From Pseudoduganella ginsengisoli (GTDB lineage Bacteria; Pseudomonadota; Gammaproteobacteria; Burkholderiales; Burkholderiaceae_D), in the NCBI RefSeq assembly GCF_009720865.1, contig NZ_WNLA01000018.1, forward strand, positions 87,857 to 151,856: a stretch of 64,000 nucleotides of DNA, read 5' to 3'. Position numbers and translations under genes: made by a program. The notes beneath the pieces were generated by a model. That model saw nothing but the letters and a program-made list of their open reading frames with translations, was not told the origin of the DNA and did no database searches. Position 1 is the first letter of the stretch. Each line of letters begins with the position of its first letter. Of this stretch, positions 28,893-37,259 are shown piece after piece.

Positions 28893-29678
28893 ATGACACG
28901 CACCACTCAGCAGTTGTTCGACTTGACCGGCAAGACTGCACTGGTAACGGGCGGTTCGCGCGGCCTTGGCCTGCAAATGGCGCTGGCGCTGGGCGAACAG
29001 GGCGCGAAAGTCGTGCTTACGTCGCGCAAGCAGGCCGACCTCGATGAAGCCGTGGCGGAACTGGCCAAGCATGGCGTGACCGCGTATGCGATTGCCGCCG
29101 ACTTGCAAAAGGAATCGGCAGTGGGACCGCTGGTCGATGCGGCACTGGAAAAACTCGGCGGCCACATTGATATCCTCGTCAACAATGCGGGCGCGACGTG
29201 GGGCGCTCCGGCGGAAGACTACCCGCTGGAAGCATGGGACAAGGTGATGAACCTGAACGTGCGCAGCATCTTCCTCGTGTCGCAGGCCGTGGGCAAGCGT
29301 TCGATGATCCCCCGCAAATCGGGCCGCATCATCAACATCGCATCGATCGCCGGCCTGGCCGGCAACCCGCCCGGCATGCTGACCATTGCCTACAACACGT
29401 CCAAGGCTGCCGTGATCAACTTCACCCGCACCTTGGCTGGTGAATGGGGAGTGCACGGCATTACCGTCAATGCGCTGGCGCCGGGCTTCTTCCCGTCGAA
29501 GATGAGCGCGGGCCTGATTGCCGCCATGGGGGAAGAAAAAATGGCCAATGAAGCGCCGCTGCGCCGCCTCGGCGATGACGAGGATTTAAAAGGCCCGGTA
29601 GTATTGCTGGCGTCGGACGCCGGCAAACACATCACGGGCCAGACGCTGGCCGTTGACGGCGGGGTATCGGCGATCTGA
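28893..29678 (+). CDS. Short-chain dehydrogenase/reductase
   Basis: A 261-residue SDR with the NAD(P)-binding TGGSRGLGLQMA, the structural NNAG, the catalytic serine (IINIASIAG) and the YNTSK active-site motif (Tyr-X-X-X-Lys), followed by the usual PGFFPSKM substrate loop and DGG end. An arginine near the end of strand 2 (TSRKQ) suggests NADP(H). It may act as a 3-hydroxyacyl-CoA or 3-ketoacyl reductase in the acyl-CoA gene run. ATG 28893 is chosen (AAAGGAG upstream); TTG 28887 is less likely. Confidence 0.88.
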   Translation: MTRTTQQLFDLTGKTALVTGGSRGLGLQMALALGEQGAKVVLTSRKQADLDEAVAELAKHGVTAYAIAADLQKESAVGPLVDAALEKLGGHIDILVNNAGATWGAPAEDYPLEAWDKVMNLNVRSIFLVSQAVGKRSMIPRKSGRIINIASIAGLAGNPPGMLTIAYNTSKAAVINFTRTLAGEWGVHGITVNALAPGFFPSKMSAGLIAAMGEEKMANEAPLRRLGDDEDLKGPVVLLASDAGKHITGQTLAVDGGVSAI

Positions 29679-29680
29679 AA

Positions 29681-29772
29681 TCCGTAGGGCGGGCTCGTAG
29701 AACCCGCCATGGCGCCGCCGGGCTGCAAGCATGGCGGATTTGACTCGGCTTCCCCATAAAATCCGCCCTACG
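29681..29772. repeat. REP-like element, CCGTAGGGCGG family, copy 1
   Basis: A 92-bp intergenic element bounded by TCCGTAGGGCGG at the left and its complement ATCCGCCCTACG at the right. Inside is a hairpin GGCGGG...CCCGCC (29688-29693 and 29703-29708). Similar bounds occur at 48123-48224 and a half copy at 33355. Confidence 0.7.
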
Positions 29773-29796
29773 TCACAGCCAACAATGGAGCAAAGA

Positions 29797-30792
29797 ATGA
29801 GCACTTATCAACGCATCGTATTGGCGTCCCGCCCGCAAGGCGACGTCACGCCGGACAACTTCCGCCTCGAAACTGTGGAAATCCCTGCCATTACCGATGG
29901 CCAGGTCCTGGTGCGTAACCATTACCTGTCGCTGGACCCGTACATGCGCGGGCGCATGAGCGACGCGAAAAGCTATGCCGCGCCGCAGCCGCTGAATGAA
30001 ACCATGATAGGCGGCACCGTCGGCGAAGTCATTGCATCGAACAACCCGAAATTTGCCGTGGGCGATTTCGTTGTTGGCATGTTCGGCTGGTCGGAAATCG
30101 GCGTATCCGATGGCGCGCTGCTGCGCAAAGTCGATGGCAAAGTCATTCCGCCATCGGCTTACCTGGGCGCGGTCGGCATGCCGGGCATGACGGCTTGGTA
30201 TGGCTTCAACCATATCCTGAAAGCCAAGCCCGGGGAAACCGTAGTCGTGTCCAGCGCCAGCGGGGCGGTCGGTTCCGTGGTCGGCCAACTGGCGAAATTG
30301 AAGGGGTGCCGCGCCGTGGGTATCGCGGGCGGCGGCGAAAAATGCGATTACGTCGTCAATACGCTGGGCTTCGACGCGTGCGTGGATTACAAGGCTGGCA
30401 ACCTGGAAGGCGACCTGGCCGCCGCCACGCCGGACGGGGTCGATGCAATCTTTGAAAACGTCGGCGGCGCCGTGTTCGACGCGGCGCTGGCCCGCACCAA
30501 CGCGTTTGCCCGCGTGGCCCTGTGCGGCATGATCGCAGGCTACAACGGCGAAGACATCCCGCTGCGCAATGCGCGGCTGCTGCTGACGAACCGCATCACG
30601 GTGCAGGGTTTTATTGTCACGGAACACCTGGACTTGTGGCCGCAAGGCTTGTCGGAACTGGGCGGCCTGGTTGCCACCGGCAAGCTGCAATTCCGCGAAT
30701 CCGTGGCGGACGGACTGGCGCAGGCGCCGGATGCATTCATCGGCCTGCTCAAAGGTAAAAACTTCGGTAAACAACTGGTGAAAATGATTTGA
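29797..30792 (+). CDS. NADP-dependent MDR oxidoreductase (CurA/YfmJ-like)
   Basis: A 331-residue zinc-free medium-chain reductase. The N-terminus has VRNHYLSLDPYMRGRMSD, characteristic of the leukotriene B4 dehydrogenase/CurA group that reduces alpha,beta-unsaturated ketones. The Rossmann motif VVVSSASGAVGSVVGQLAKLKG and FENVGGAVFDAAL follow. Start ATG 29797 has TGGAG upstream. It lies after a SDR gene and before a TnpB insertion; the TGA stop at 30790-30792 touches the edge of the element, so the end of the gene may have been altered slightly by insertion. Confidence 0.88.
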   Translation: MSTYQRIVLASRPQGDVTPDNFRLETVEIPAITDGQVLVRNHYLSLDPYMRGRMSDAKSYAAPQPLNETMIGGTVGEVIASNNPKFAVGDFVVGMFGWSEIGVSDGALLRKVDGKVIPPSAYLGAVGMPGMTAWYGFNHILKAKPGETVVVSSASGAVGSVVGQLAKLKGCRAVGIAGGGEKCDYVVNTLGFDACVDYKAGNLEGDLAAATPDGVDAIFENVGGAVFDAALARTNAFARVALCGMIAGYNGEDIPLRNARLLLTNRITVQGFIVTEHLDLWPQGLSELGGLVATGKLQFRESVADGLAQAPDAFIGLLKGKNFGKQLVKMI

Positions 30793-30798
30793 CGTCTC

Positions 30799-30818
30799 TC
30801 CGCCCTAAAGGACGGAGA
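30799..30818 (-). repeat. Right-end hairpin of the TnpB element (likely omega-RNA 3' region)
   Basis: Eight-base imperfect stem with a four-base loop. The tnpB stop codon lies in this hairpin. In studied elements the guide RNA scaffold ends at the right end, and the guide is the DNA just beyond it; here that would be the last codons of the oxidoreductase gene, read on the minus strand. Confidence 0.6.
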
Positions 30819-31857
30819 TTCCTGCTACCAGCGTCGCACGTCCGCGACGGAGAATGTTGATTGCTGCGTTGAGATCACGATCATGTACCGCACCGCAATC
30901 ACTACACTGCCATTCCCTTATTCCGAGGTCTGTGATACCTCTCGGCCTCGTTTCGGGCTTGGCGCCGCAATTCGAGCAGATCTGGGTGGTGAATCGTTCG
31001 TCTACTTCGGTATACCGTGCGCCATGCTTAACAGCCTTGTACGCCAGTTGCAAGCGAAGTGTCGACCAGCCTGCGTCCAATACCGATTTCGCCATGCTGG
31101 TCTTGGCGAGGGCAGCCGCGTTGACATTGCCGACCACGATATGGTCGAACTGACGCACCAGGCTGATGGACAATTTGTGAAGAAAGTCATGCCGTCGATT
31201 AGCAATCTTGGAGTGAATAGCCTTGATCCGGTTCTTCTTGCGAGCCCGCTGTGCCGTGGCAAGCGCCGGTTCGGCCTCGCGGTAAAAGTTCGGCGCGGGT
31301 ACCGGTTTGCCGCTCGTCAGTTTGGCCAGATCATGCAAGCCCAGGTCGATGCCGACATCCTGAAAAATCATCCGTGCCGGCGGTTCCGCTACGTCCAGCA
31401 CGATATTCAAGAACCAATTACCGCTCCGGTCGCGCGAGAAATTCCTGCCGTCGCAGATTTTCCCTTCTGGCAGAGGCCGCGAGTAAAACACGCGGAACGT
31501 ATTGCCGGCAAAGCGGAACGCGTTACCTTCCCGCTTCAATTCTCGCCCTTTGAGCGGCACCCAGCCCAGCGCCTTGCGGCCCCGGTAGCGCAAATAGGGA
31601 CGGCGCGACTGCTGGCGGGACTTCGCGTATTGCTGGCACACGTCATTCACTGTGCCCGAATGCAATCCAAGTTCTTTGCTGCAACCAGTCGTCAGTTTGA
31701 TCAAATCGAAAGCCGTATGCCAGCGGCGGCAAAAGCGCAGTGCATCTTTTTGCCGGTCGTTGCAGTAATTCCAGACGTCATTGACCACTCGGGCCTGCCG
31801 GTTAAGCAGCCCAAGCAAGGATTTCACGCGGTATCGGTAGACGAGTTTCATGTCCAT
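30805..31857 (-). CDS. tnpB: RNA-guided nuclease TnpB
   Basis: A 350-residue TnpB (OrfB). The N-terminal MKLVYRYRVKSLLGLLNRQARVVNDVWNY matches the helix-turn-helix region of IS1341-type proteins. RuvC-I is in DVGIDLGL (D171). RuvC-III is in HDRDLNAAINIL (D326/D328). Zinc cysteines are C294, C297, C318 and C321. The usual RuvC-II glutamate position reads VVGNVN (G243), but a glutamate occurs in VDERFTT (E287), as in the TnpB branch with a rearranged catalytic site. The frame is complete, so the nuclease may be active. It is encoded against the flanking acyl-CoA genes. Confidence 0.92.
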   Translation of the reverse strand: MDMKLVYRYRVKSLLGLLNRQARVVNDVWNYCNDRQKDALRFCRRWHTAFDLIKLTTGCSKELGLHSGTVNDVCQQYAKSRQQSRRPYLRYRGRKALGWVPLKGRELKREGNAFRFAGNTFRVFYSRPLPEGKICDGRNFSRDRSGNWFLNIVLDVAEPPARMIFQDVGIDLGLHDLAKLTSGKPVPAPNFYREAEPALATAQRARKKNRIKAIHSKIANRRHDFLHKLSISLVRQFDHIVVGNVNAAALAKTSMAKSVLDAGWSTLRLQLAYKAVKHGARYTEVDERFTTQICSNCGAKPETRPRGITDLGIREWQCSDCGAVHDRDLNAAINILRRGRATLVAGISVL

Positions 31858-31901
31858 TGGACTGCCCGGACTGAAATAAGTTCCCTGCTAACGCAAAATA
31901 A

Positions 31902-31952
31902 GTCGGCGGCTGCGCCGCCGACTCCTTTCACTCCCCGTCCTGAAGGACGGGG
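31902..31952. repeat. Left-end hairpins of the TnpB element
   Basis: Two perfect hairpins in a row: GTCGGCGGC-TGC-GCCGCCGAC (31902-31922) and CCCCGTCC-TGAA-GGACGGGG (31933-31952). The second mirrors the right-end hairpin. The first could also act as a strong block to transcription entering the next gene. Confidence 0.7.
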
Positions 31953-31970
31953 TTTCTTGGAGCAACTCTG

Positions 31971-32873
31971 ATGAAAAATTTCAAGGACAAAGTAGCCGTT
32001 ATTACGGGTGGCGCCGCCGGCCTGGGAAAAGAATTCGCCATCCGCGCCCATGAACTGGGCATGAAGCTGGTGCTGGCCGACGTGCAGAAAGATGCGCTCG
32101 ACGCCACCGTCGCGGAACTCAAAGGGCAGGGCGCCGCCGTCATCGGCTTGATGTGCGACGTGCGCAAAAGCGAACAAGTGCAGGCGCTGGCCGATGCCGC
32201 CATGAACGAATATGGCGCCGTGCACCTGGTGTTCAATAACGCCGGTGTCGGTTCCGGTGGGCTGATCTGGGAAAACACGGAAGCCGACTGGGAATGGGTG
32301 ATGGGCGTAAACGTGTGGGGCGTGATCCACGGCGTGCGCATCTTCACGCAACTGATGCTGGAATGCGCGAAGGCCGATCCGGCGTATGAAGGCCATATCG
32401 TCAATACGTCGTCGATGGCCGGTGTCGTGAATCCGCCGGTGATGGGCGTCTACAACGTGTCCAAGCATGCCGTCGTGTCGCTGTCGGAGACGCTGTACCA
32501 CGATTTAAAACTGGTCGATGCACCGATCAGCGCATCGGTACTGTGCCCGTTCTTTGTGCCGACCGGGATCAACCAGTCGCACCGCAACCGTCCCGATGAC
32601 GTGAAAATGTCCAAGCCGACGGCCAGCCAGCTGGCTTCGCAGGCGATGACGGACCGCGCTGTCAATTCCGGCAAAGTCACGGCGCGCCAGGTGGCGGAAC
32701 TGACGTTCAATGCCATTGAAAACGGCCAGTTCTACATTTACTCGCACCCGGATGCGCTGGCCGGCCTGCGCGTGCGCATGGAAGACATGACGACGCCACG
32801 CAACCCGACCGACCCGCATGCCGCGACGCCGCATATCCGCGACATGCTGAAGGGAATGCTGAAGAAGGACTAA
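31971..32873 (+). CDS. Short-chain dehydrogenase/reductase
   Basis: A 300-residue SDR: cofactor motif TGGAAGLGKEFA, DVRK after strand 3, NNAGVG, serine in VNTSSMAG and the YNVSK catalytic motif. An aspartate at the end of strand 2 (LADVQK) suggests NAD(H). The C-terminus is about 40 residues longer than in a minimal SDR. It starts with ATG 31971 and TTGGAG upstream, immediately after the TnpB element, and was probably part of the thiolase-dehydrogenase-oxidoreductase run before the insertion. Confidence 0.88.
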   Translation: MKNFKDKVAVITGGAAGLGKEFAIRAHELGMKLVLADVQKDALDATVAELKGQGAAVIGLMCDVRKSEQVQALADAAMNEYGAVHLVFNNAGVGSGGLIWENTEADWEWVMGVNVWGVIHGVRIFTQLMLECAKADPAYEGHIVNTSSMAGVVNPPVMGVYNVSKHAVVSLSETLYHDLKLVDAPISASVLCPFFVPTGINQSHRNRPDDVKMSKPTASQLASQAMTDRAVNSGKVTARQVAELTFNAIENGQFYIYSHPDALAGLRVRMEDMTTPRNPTDPHAATPHIRDMLKGMLKKD

Positions 32874-32928
32874 GCCGCTGCGCGGCGCGGGGATGTTCCT
32901 GCGCCGCGCCACATGGCACAATAAGCGG

Positions 32929-33354
32929 ATGAAACCACTTACCATACGCTATGGCGACTGGTCCGCGCTGCGGGCCGACGCCCAAACCATCCGCCTGGAA
33001 GTCTTTGTCCAGGAACAAAACGTTCCCGCTGAACTGGAAATGGATGACAAGGATGCAGTGTGCCTGCACGTGGTCGCGTATGACACGCACGGCGCCCCTG
33101 TCGCCACCGGACGCCTGCTGCCAGACGGCCATATCGGCCGCATGGCAGTGCGCAAGCCGCAGCGGGGAACCGGTATCGGCGGCCAGCTGCTGCAAGGCTT
33201 GATGGCGCAAGCCAAAGCGCGCGGCGACAGGGAAGTCGTGCTCAGTGCACAAACGCATGCTGCGCCGTTTTATTTAAAGCACGGGTTTGTGCAGCGGGGC
33301 GAAGAGTTTTTCGAGGCGGGGATTTCCCACATCGAAATGACTTGCCAGTTGTAA
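32929..33354 (+). CDS. GNAT acetyltransferase, ElaA-like
   Basis: A 141-residue N-acetyltransferase. The N-terminus IRLEVFVQEQNVPAELEMDDKD is the mark of the ElaA/YjcF GNAT subgroup. The acetyl-CoA pyrophosphate loop is KPQRGTGIGGQLLQG, and the last strand has AAPFYLKHGFVQRGEEFFEAGISH. Substrate is unknown. ATG 32929 gives the natural family start; ATG 32893 would add an unrelated 12 residues. The ribosome site is weak. A REP-like half element begins at the stop codon. Confidence 0.85.
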   Translation: MKPLTIRYGDWSALRADAQTIRLEVFVQEQNVPAELEMDDKDAVCLHVVAYDTHGAPVATGRLLPDGHIGRMAVRKPQRGTGIGGQLLQGLMAQAKARGDREVVLSAQTHAAPFYLKHGFVQRGEEFFEAGISHIEMTCQL

Positions 33355-33379
33355 GGCGGGGTCTGTGAACCCGTCCTAC
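33355..33379. repeat. REP-like half element, GTAGGRCGGG family
   Basis: GGCGGGGTC (33355-33363) and GAACCCGTCCTAC (33367-33379) form a hairpin. The reverse complement, starting GTAGGACGGGTTC, resembles the ends of the elements at 29681 and 48123. It fills the gap between two convergent genes and could end transcription. Confidence 0.55.
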
Positions 33380-34116
33380 TGGATCAATACCTCATGCAAC
33401 ACTGCCGGCGCGTCGCTGAACAGTTTTACGACAGTCGATGAGCGGGTACCGTAAGCGGCCGATTCGATCCGTACTGCCGACAGCATGCGCTCCACTTCCA
33501 GCGGCACGCCCGTTTCCGGCAAGCGCATGTCCGGGGCCTGCGTGGTATCGGACAGCATTTCAAAGTAGGCGTCGTCCGGCGCCCCCAGGCACAGCAAACT
33601 GGCAAACTGCGCCTTGGTCTTCAAGACCTTGGGCCACGGCGAATCAAGCAGCGCATTCGACAAGCCATAGATGCCGGGCGCCAGCGGCTGGCCATTGCGC
33701 GGGTCTTGCTCGCCCTTGTTGGAATACCACACGAGATGGTCGCGGTCGCCCACCACGAGATTAAATCCGTTGTATGCCGACGCGCCGCCGCGGATGCTGT
33801 CGATATACGCTTGCGGCGGCAGGGAACCGGCCAGGTAATCCGCCACCAGGTGCCCGCGCGAAGGCGCATCGTCCTTGTGCTCTTGCGGCGCGCGGATATT
33901 GGTAATGGCCGCGAAGCGCGATGACGCATCACCTGCCTGTTGCGTAATGCCCATCCAGCTGCCGCCGGCCTTCAAATCGCGCCCGGCAAAAATATGGGGC
34001 TGGTCCGGCCACGGGCCGGCAGGCGCCGCTTCCCGTGCATAAAATTCGTCGCGGTTGGCAGCCGCGATCAGCGGCACGCCTGGCACGACCTGCCATGCGA
34101 AAACAATCAGGCACAT
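33376..34116 (-). CDS. NRDE (TANGO2) family protein
   Basis: A 246-residue protein beginning MCLIVFAWQV with AANRDEFYAREAAPAGPW, which defines the NRDE/TANGO2 family. Other conserved parts are DLKAGGSWMGI, ITNIRAP, YNGFNLVVGD and YGLSNALLDSPWPKV. The N-terminal cysteine after Met suggests an Ntn-hydrolase-like fold, but the bacterial function is not firmly known. The start codon follows the stop of the DUF4936 gene by three bases, so the two are translationally linked. It is the last gene of the ygfZ operon. Confidence 0.88.
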   Translation of the reverse strand: MCLIVFAWQVVPGVPLIAAANRDEFYAREAAPAGPWPDQPHIFAGRDLKAGGSWMGITQQAGDASSRFAAITNIRAPQEHKDDAPSRGHLVADYLAGSLPPQAYIDSIRGGASAYNGFNLVVGDRDHLVWYSNKGEQDPRNGQPLAPGIYGLSNALLDSPWPKVLKTKAQFASLLCLGAPDDAYFEMLSDTTQAPDMRLPETGVPLEVERMLSAVRIESAAYGTRSSTVVKLFSDAPAVLHEVLIQ

Positions 34117-34119
34117 GGG

Positions 34120-34395
34120 TCAGATATCCGTAAAGATTTCAGTGTGGCGGGGGCCGGCAGTGAGGGCGGGAAGCCCATGCTTTTGCACTGCATCGGCCAG
34201 CACGGCGTCAAAGCCGTCGCGGACATCCGGATAGACTTCCATCCATGTCCAAACGCCGTCGCCCGGTTGCGGGCGGCGCTTCAGTTGCGGCGCGACGCCA
34301 TGGGCGGAAGTCAATTCCGCCTGCATGGCTGTCACCGCGCGGTGCAGGGCGGACTGGTCCGCCTCCCGCACTTTGTAATAGCTATACAGATCCAT
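34120..34395 (-). CDS. DUF4936 family protein
   Basis: A 91-residue protein, MDLYSYYKV at the start, with RPQPGDGVWTWMEVYPDV in the centre and GPRHTEIFTDI at the end. I recognise this as DUF4936, a small protein family of betaproteobacteria often placed between ygfZ and an NRDE gene. It has a ferredoxin-like size but no known function. No signal peptide or membrane segment. Confidence 0.8.
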   Translation of the reverse strand: MDLYSYYKVREADQSALHRAVTAMQAELTSAHGVAPQLKRRPQPGDGVWTWMEVYPDVRDGFDAVLADAVQKHGLPALTAGPRHTEIFTDI

Positions 34396-34406
34396 CGCTG
34401 CCGGTG

Positions 34407-35441
34407 TTACACATCCAGCTTGTCCAGCACGTACGGCATGGGCAGCAACGCCAGCGGTGCGCCATCGGCGCTGCGGGCGCGGACATCGCCTTGCTCCAGC
34501 GCGTCAAGCTTCATTTCCACCAGTGCGTCGACGCCGCCTTCGCCGTTCGGCGCGGCATTGACCACCATGCCGCATGGCTGCGACGCATCGCTGGCCGCAA
34601 ACACTTCGACCCCGGCCGCCACCGATGCATCGGCAATGCGGGCCAACGCCGTACGGCGTTTCAATTTGCCCAGGTACTGGCTGCGGGCCACGATTTCCTG
34701 GCCCGGATAGCAACCCTTTTTAAAATTCACGCCGCCCAGCAATTCCAGGTTGACCATTTGCGGCACGAATTGTTCTTGCGTGGCGGCCGTCACTTGCGGC
34801 ACGCCGGCGTGGATGGACGCCAGGCGCCAGGCATCGCCGCCGCCTACGTTCAAGCGTTCGGCCAGCACGGGCGCCACTGTATTGGCGGTTTCCTGCGACG
34901 CCAGCCACAGGTAGCGCGGGGCGCCAAACGCGTCGCCCAGGCGCAGTACGGTGCCCAGCGGGTGCGACACCTTGGAATACGGTTGCTGCGGCAGCGCGTC
35001 AAACCACGTTTGCAGCACGGCTTCGGCCAGGCCGCCGCCCAGGCCCAGCGCCACCGCATTGGCTGGCGCTTCCGTGGCGTCGGACAGCTTGGCTTTCGCG
35101 CGCAGCACGAACATGGACAGGCGCTTTTGCAGCGCCGGCTGGATGTCGCGCGCCAGTTGCAGGTAGATGGCATCCTGGCCGCGCCACATGGTGAACGTCG
35201 CCTGCAGCCGGCCTTTCGGCGTGCAATAGCCGGCCAGGCGCACTTCATCCGCGCCCAGGTGTTCGACGTCGTTGGTCAGCTGGCTATGGAGGAAACTTGC
35301 CGCATCGTCGCCCTGTACGGCGATCAAACCCTGATCGGTCACGCAAGCCACGAAGCCTACAGCCAGTTCAGCCGGTGTCAGTGCAGGCTGATTTGCGCCT
35401 CGCACCAAAGTTTGTTTCCAGTCACTCATCATTATGGACAT
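34407..35441 (-). CDS. ygfZ: Folate-binding protein YgfZ
   Basis: YgfZ uses tetrahydrofolate and helps assembly or repair of certain iron-sulfur proteins such as the tRNA thiolase MiaB. The signature KGCYPGQEIVARSQYLGKLKRR with the key cysteine is intact. Earlier the GcvT-like fold includes VQGDDAASFLHSQLTNDVEHL and YCTPKGRLQA. Length 344 fits. Several close ATG codons (35441, 35432, 35429) are possible starts, none with a clear ribosome site. It is divergent from mltG, and heads the operon with the DUF4936 and NRDE genes. Confidence 0.9.
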   Translation of the reverse strand: MSIMMSDWKQTLVRGANQPALTPAELAVGFVACVTDQGLIAVQGDDAASFLHSQLTNDVEHLGADEVRLAGYCTPKGRLQATFTMWRGQDAIYLQLARDIQPALQKRLSMFVLRAKAKLSDATEAPANAVALGLGGGLAEAVLQTWFDALPQQPYSKVSHPLGTVLRLGDAFGAPRYLWLASQETANTVAPVLAERLNVGGGDAWRLASIHAGVPQVTAATQEQFVPQMVNLELLGGVNFKKGCYPGQEIVARSQYLGKLKRRTALARIADASVAAGVEVFAASDASQPCGMVVNAAPNGEGGVDALVEMKLDALEQGDVRARSADGAPLALLPMPYVLDKLDV

Positions 35442-35603
35442 TAAATTGCCGGTTACTTAAATGCCCCAGTGGCATTATCATTACGGGCTCATTATAGTGA
35501 TGTCGCGGAATTCGCGTTGGACACAGCCAAAAACTGTCGCGCCAGCCGTAGAATGACTAACAGGCGGGCATTAGTCGCCGCGCACGTCGTAACAGCTTTT
35601 AAA

Positions 35604-36593
35604 ATGGCATTCATAAAAAAAACGATTGTTTTGGGGATCATCGCCGCCGGCGCGCTGGGCGGCGGCTTTGCGTGGTGGGCAAGCAAGCCGATTATCACGG
35701 AAGAACCCGCGATCGAATTCACCATCGCGCCTGGCAGCGGGGCGAGCGCCGCTGGCCAGCAAATGCTGGAAGCCGGTGTGCCGATCCAGCCTTTGCTGTT
35801 CAACCTGCTGGCGCGCCTGACGGAAAAATCTGCCAAGCTTAAAGCCGGTTCGTATGAACTCAAGCCCAATACCACCCCGCTGCGCCTGATCGACCAGCTG
35901 GTGCGGGGCGAGTTCGCACAGGAACAGTTGACGATTATTGAAGGCTGGACTTTCCGGCAGATGCGCATGGCCATGGCTGCGCACCGGGGCTTGAAGCACG
36001 ATACAGCCGACCTGTCGGATAAGGAATTGATGGCGCTGATTTCGCCGGATTACAAGGCTCCGGAAGGATTATTCTTCCCCGACACGTATTTATTTGCCAA
36101 GGGCGCCAGCGAATTGCAGATATTCCGGCAGGCCCACGCGATATTGCTGGCGAAACTGCAGGACGCGTGGGACAAGCGCGATACCAGCCTGCCTTATAAA
36201 AACCCGTATGAAGCGCTGACCATGGCGTCGATAGTGGAAAAGGAAACGGGCCAGAAATCCGAGCGCGGTATGATTGCGGGTGTTTTTGTCAACCGCCTGC
36301 GGATCGGCATGCTGCTGCAAACGGATCCGACCGTAATTTATGGCATGGGCAGCAAATACGAAGGCAAGATCCGGAAAAAAGACCTGGAAACGGATACGCC
36401 GTATAACACGTATACTCGGGCAGGTTTGCCGCCGACGCCGATATCCCTGCCAGGCCAGCAGTCGCTGACGGCAGCGTTATCGCCGGCCAAGACGGGAGCG
36501 CTGTATTTCGTCGCACGCGGCAATGGCACCAGCCAGTTTTCAGACAATCTCACCGACCACAACCGGGCGGTCAACCAGTATCAACGGCAGTAA
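35604..36593 (+). CDS. mltG: Endolytic murein transglycosylase MltG
   Basis: MltG cuts nascent glycan strands in the periplasm and sets their length. The protein (329 residues from ATG 35604) has one N-terminal membrane anchor (KKTIVLGIIAAGALGGGFAWW), a LysM-like region, and the YceG catalytic domain: EGLFFPDTYLFAKG, then MASIVEKETG with the catalytic glutamate E212, and LQTDPTVIYGMG, YNTYTRAGLPPTPIS and GNGTSQFS. Upstream ATGs (35553) would extend the cytoplasmic tail. It begins the conserved block mltG-tmk-holB-pilZ. Confidence 0.93.
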   Translation: MAFIKKTIVLGIIAAGALGGGFAWWASKPIITEEPAIEFTIAPGSGASAAGQQMLEAGVPIQPLLFNLLARLTEKSAKLKAGSYELKPNTTPLRLIDQLVRGEFAQEQLTIIEGWTFRQMRMAMAAHRGLKHDTADLSDKELMALISPDYKAPEGLFFPDTYLFAKGASELQIFRQAHAILLAKLQDAWDKRDTSLPYKNPYEALTMASIVEKETGQKSERGMIAGVFVNRLRIGMLLQTDPTVIYGMGSKYEGKIRKKDLETDTPYNTYTRAGLPPTPISLPGQQSLTAALSPAKTGALYFVARGNGTSQFSDNLTDHNRAVNQYQRQ

Positions 36594-36607
36594 TCTAATA
36601 ACTTGAG

Positions 36608-36628
36608 TGCCGGGCCTTTAGGCCGGGC
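36608..36628 (+). repeat. Leader hairpin, copy 1 (before tmk)
   Basis: TGCCGGGCC-TTTA-GGCCGGGC hairpin ending 16 bases before the tmk start. An almost identical hairpin stands 15 bases before the acetyltransferase start at 38702. It may be a REP-type repeat or an RNA element acting on translation. Confidence 0.6.
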
Positions 36629-36644
36629 AACAACAAATATATAT

Positions 36645-37259
36645 ATGCAACGCGGTAAATTCATCACTTTCGAAGGCATAGACGGGGCCGGTAAATCCAC
36701 GCATATCCAGTTCGTATCGGACTGCATCCGCGCGCGCGGCATCGACCTGGTCAGCTCGCGCGAACCGGGCGGCACGCCGCTGGGCGAAAAATTGCGCGAA
36801 CTGGTGCTGCATGAAACCATGCACCTGGAGACGGAAGCGTTGCTGATGTTTGCCAGCCGCCGCGAACACGTGGCGCAAGTGATCGCACCAGCGCTGGAGC
36901 GTGGCGCGTGGGTGATATCCGACCGCTTTACGGACGCCAGCTTTGCGTACCAGGGCGGCGGCCGCGGGCTGGCGCTGTCCAAGCTGGAAGCGCTGGAACA
37001 GTGGGTGCACCCGGATTTGCAGCCGGATTTGACATTCCTGTTCGACGTGCCGCTGGACGTGGCCCGCGCGCGCCTCGACGCCACGCGCGACCTCGACAAG
37101 TTTGAAAAAGAACGTGCGGATTTCTTTAACGCCACGCGCAATGAATACCTGCGCCGCGCTGCGCAATTCCCGCAGCGCTTCCGCGTGATTGATTCGTCGC
37201 GCACGATTCCCGAAATTCAGGCCGAACTGCGAGCCATCATGGAAAGCCTGTGCGCATGA
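36645..37259 (+). CDS. tmk: Thymidylate kinase
   Basis: Tmk phosphorylates dTMP to dTDP. The 204-residue protein has the P-loop FEGIDGAGKSTH, the dTMP-binding REPGGTPLGEKLREL, SDRFTDASFAYQGGGRGL with the DRF/Y motif, and the lid region LDATRDLDKFEKERADFF. The lid arginine pattern is that of type II (E. coli-like) enzymes. ATG 36645 gives the family start and lies just after the leader hairpin with no strong ribosome site. It overlaps holB by four bases. Confidence 0.95.
   Translation: MQRGKFITFEGIDGAGKSTHIQFVSDCIRARGIDLVSSREPGGTPLGEKLRELVLHETMHLETEALLMFASRREHVAQVIAPALERGAWVISDRFTDASFAYQGGGRGLALSKLEALEQWVHPDLQPDLTFLFDVPLDVARARLDATRDLDKFEKERADFFNATRNEYLRRAAQFPQRFRVIDSSRTIPEIQAELRAIMESLCA

Larger units (their letters stand above)
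30790..31957 (-). mobile_element. Solo TnpB element (IS200/IS605 superfamily, IS1341 type)
   Basis: About 1.17 kb with one gene, tnpB, and no tnpA. Each end has a similar hairpin: CTCCGCCC-TAAA-GGACGGAG at the right end (30799-30818) and CCCCGTCC-TGAA-GGACGGGG at the left end (31933-31952). Exact borders are inferred: the right end from the edge of the oxidoreductase gene, the left end from the intact ribosome site TTGGAG of the next gene. Without its own transposase it would depend on a TnpA elsewhere. Confidence 0.75.

Noticed and set aside
30793..31970. A defence island or CRISPR-Cas12 locus around the RuvC-type nuclease
   Set aside because: The protein is TnpB-sized, there are no direct repeats with spacers, and terminal hairpins show a transposon.
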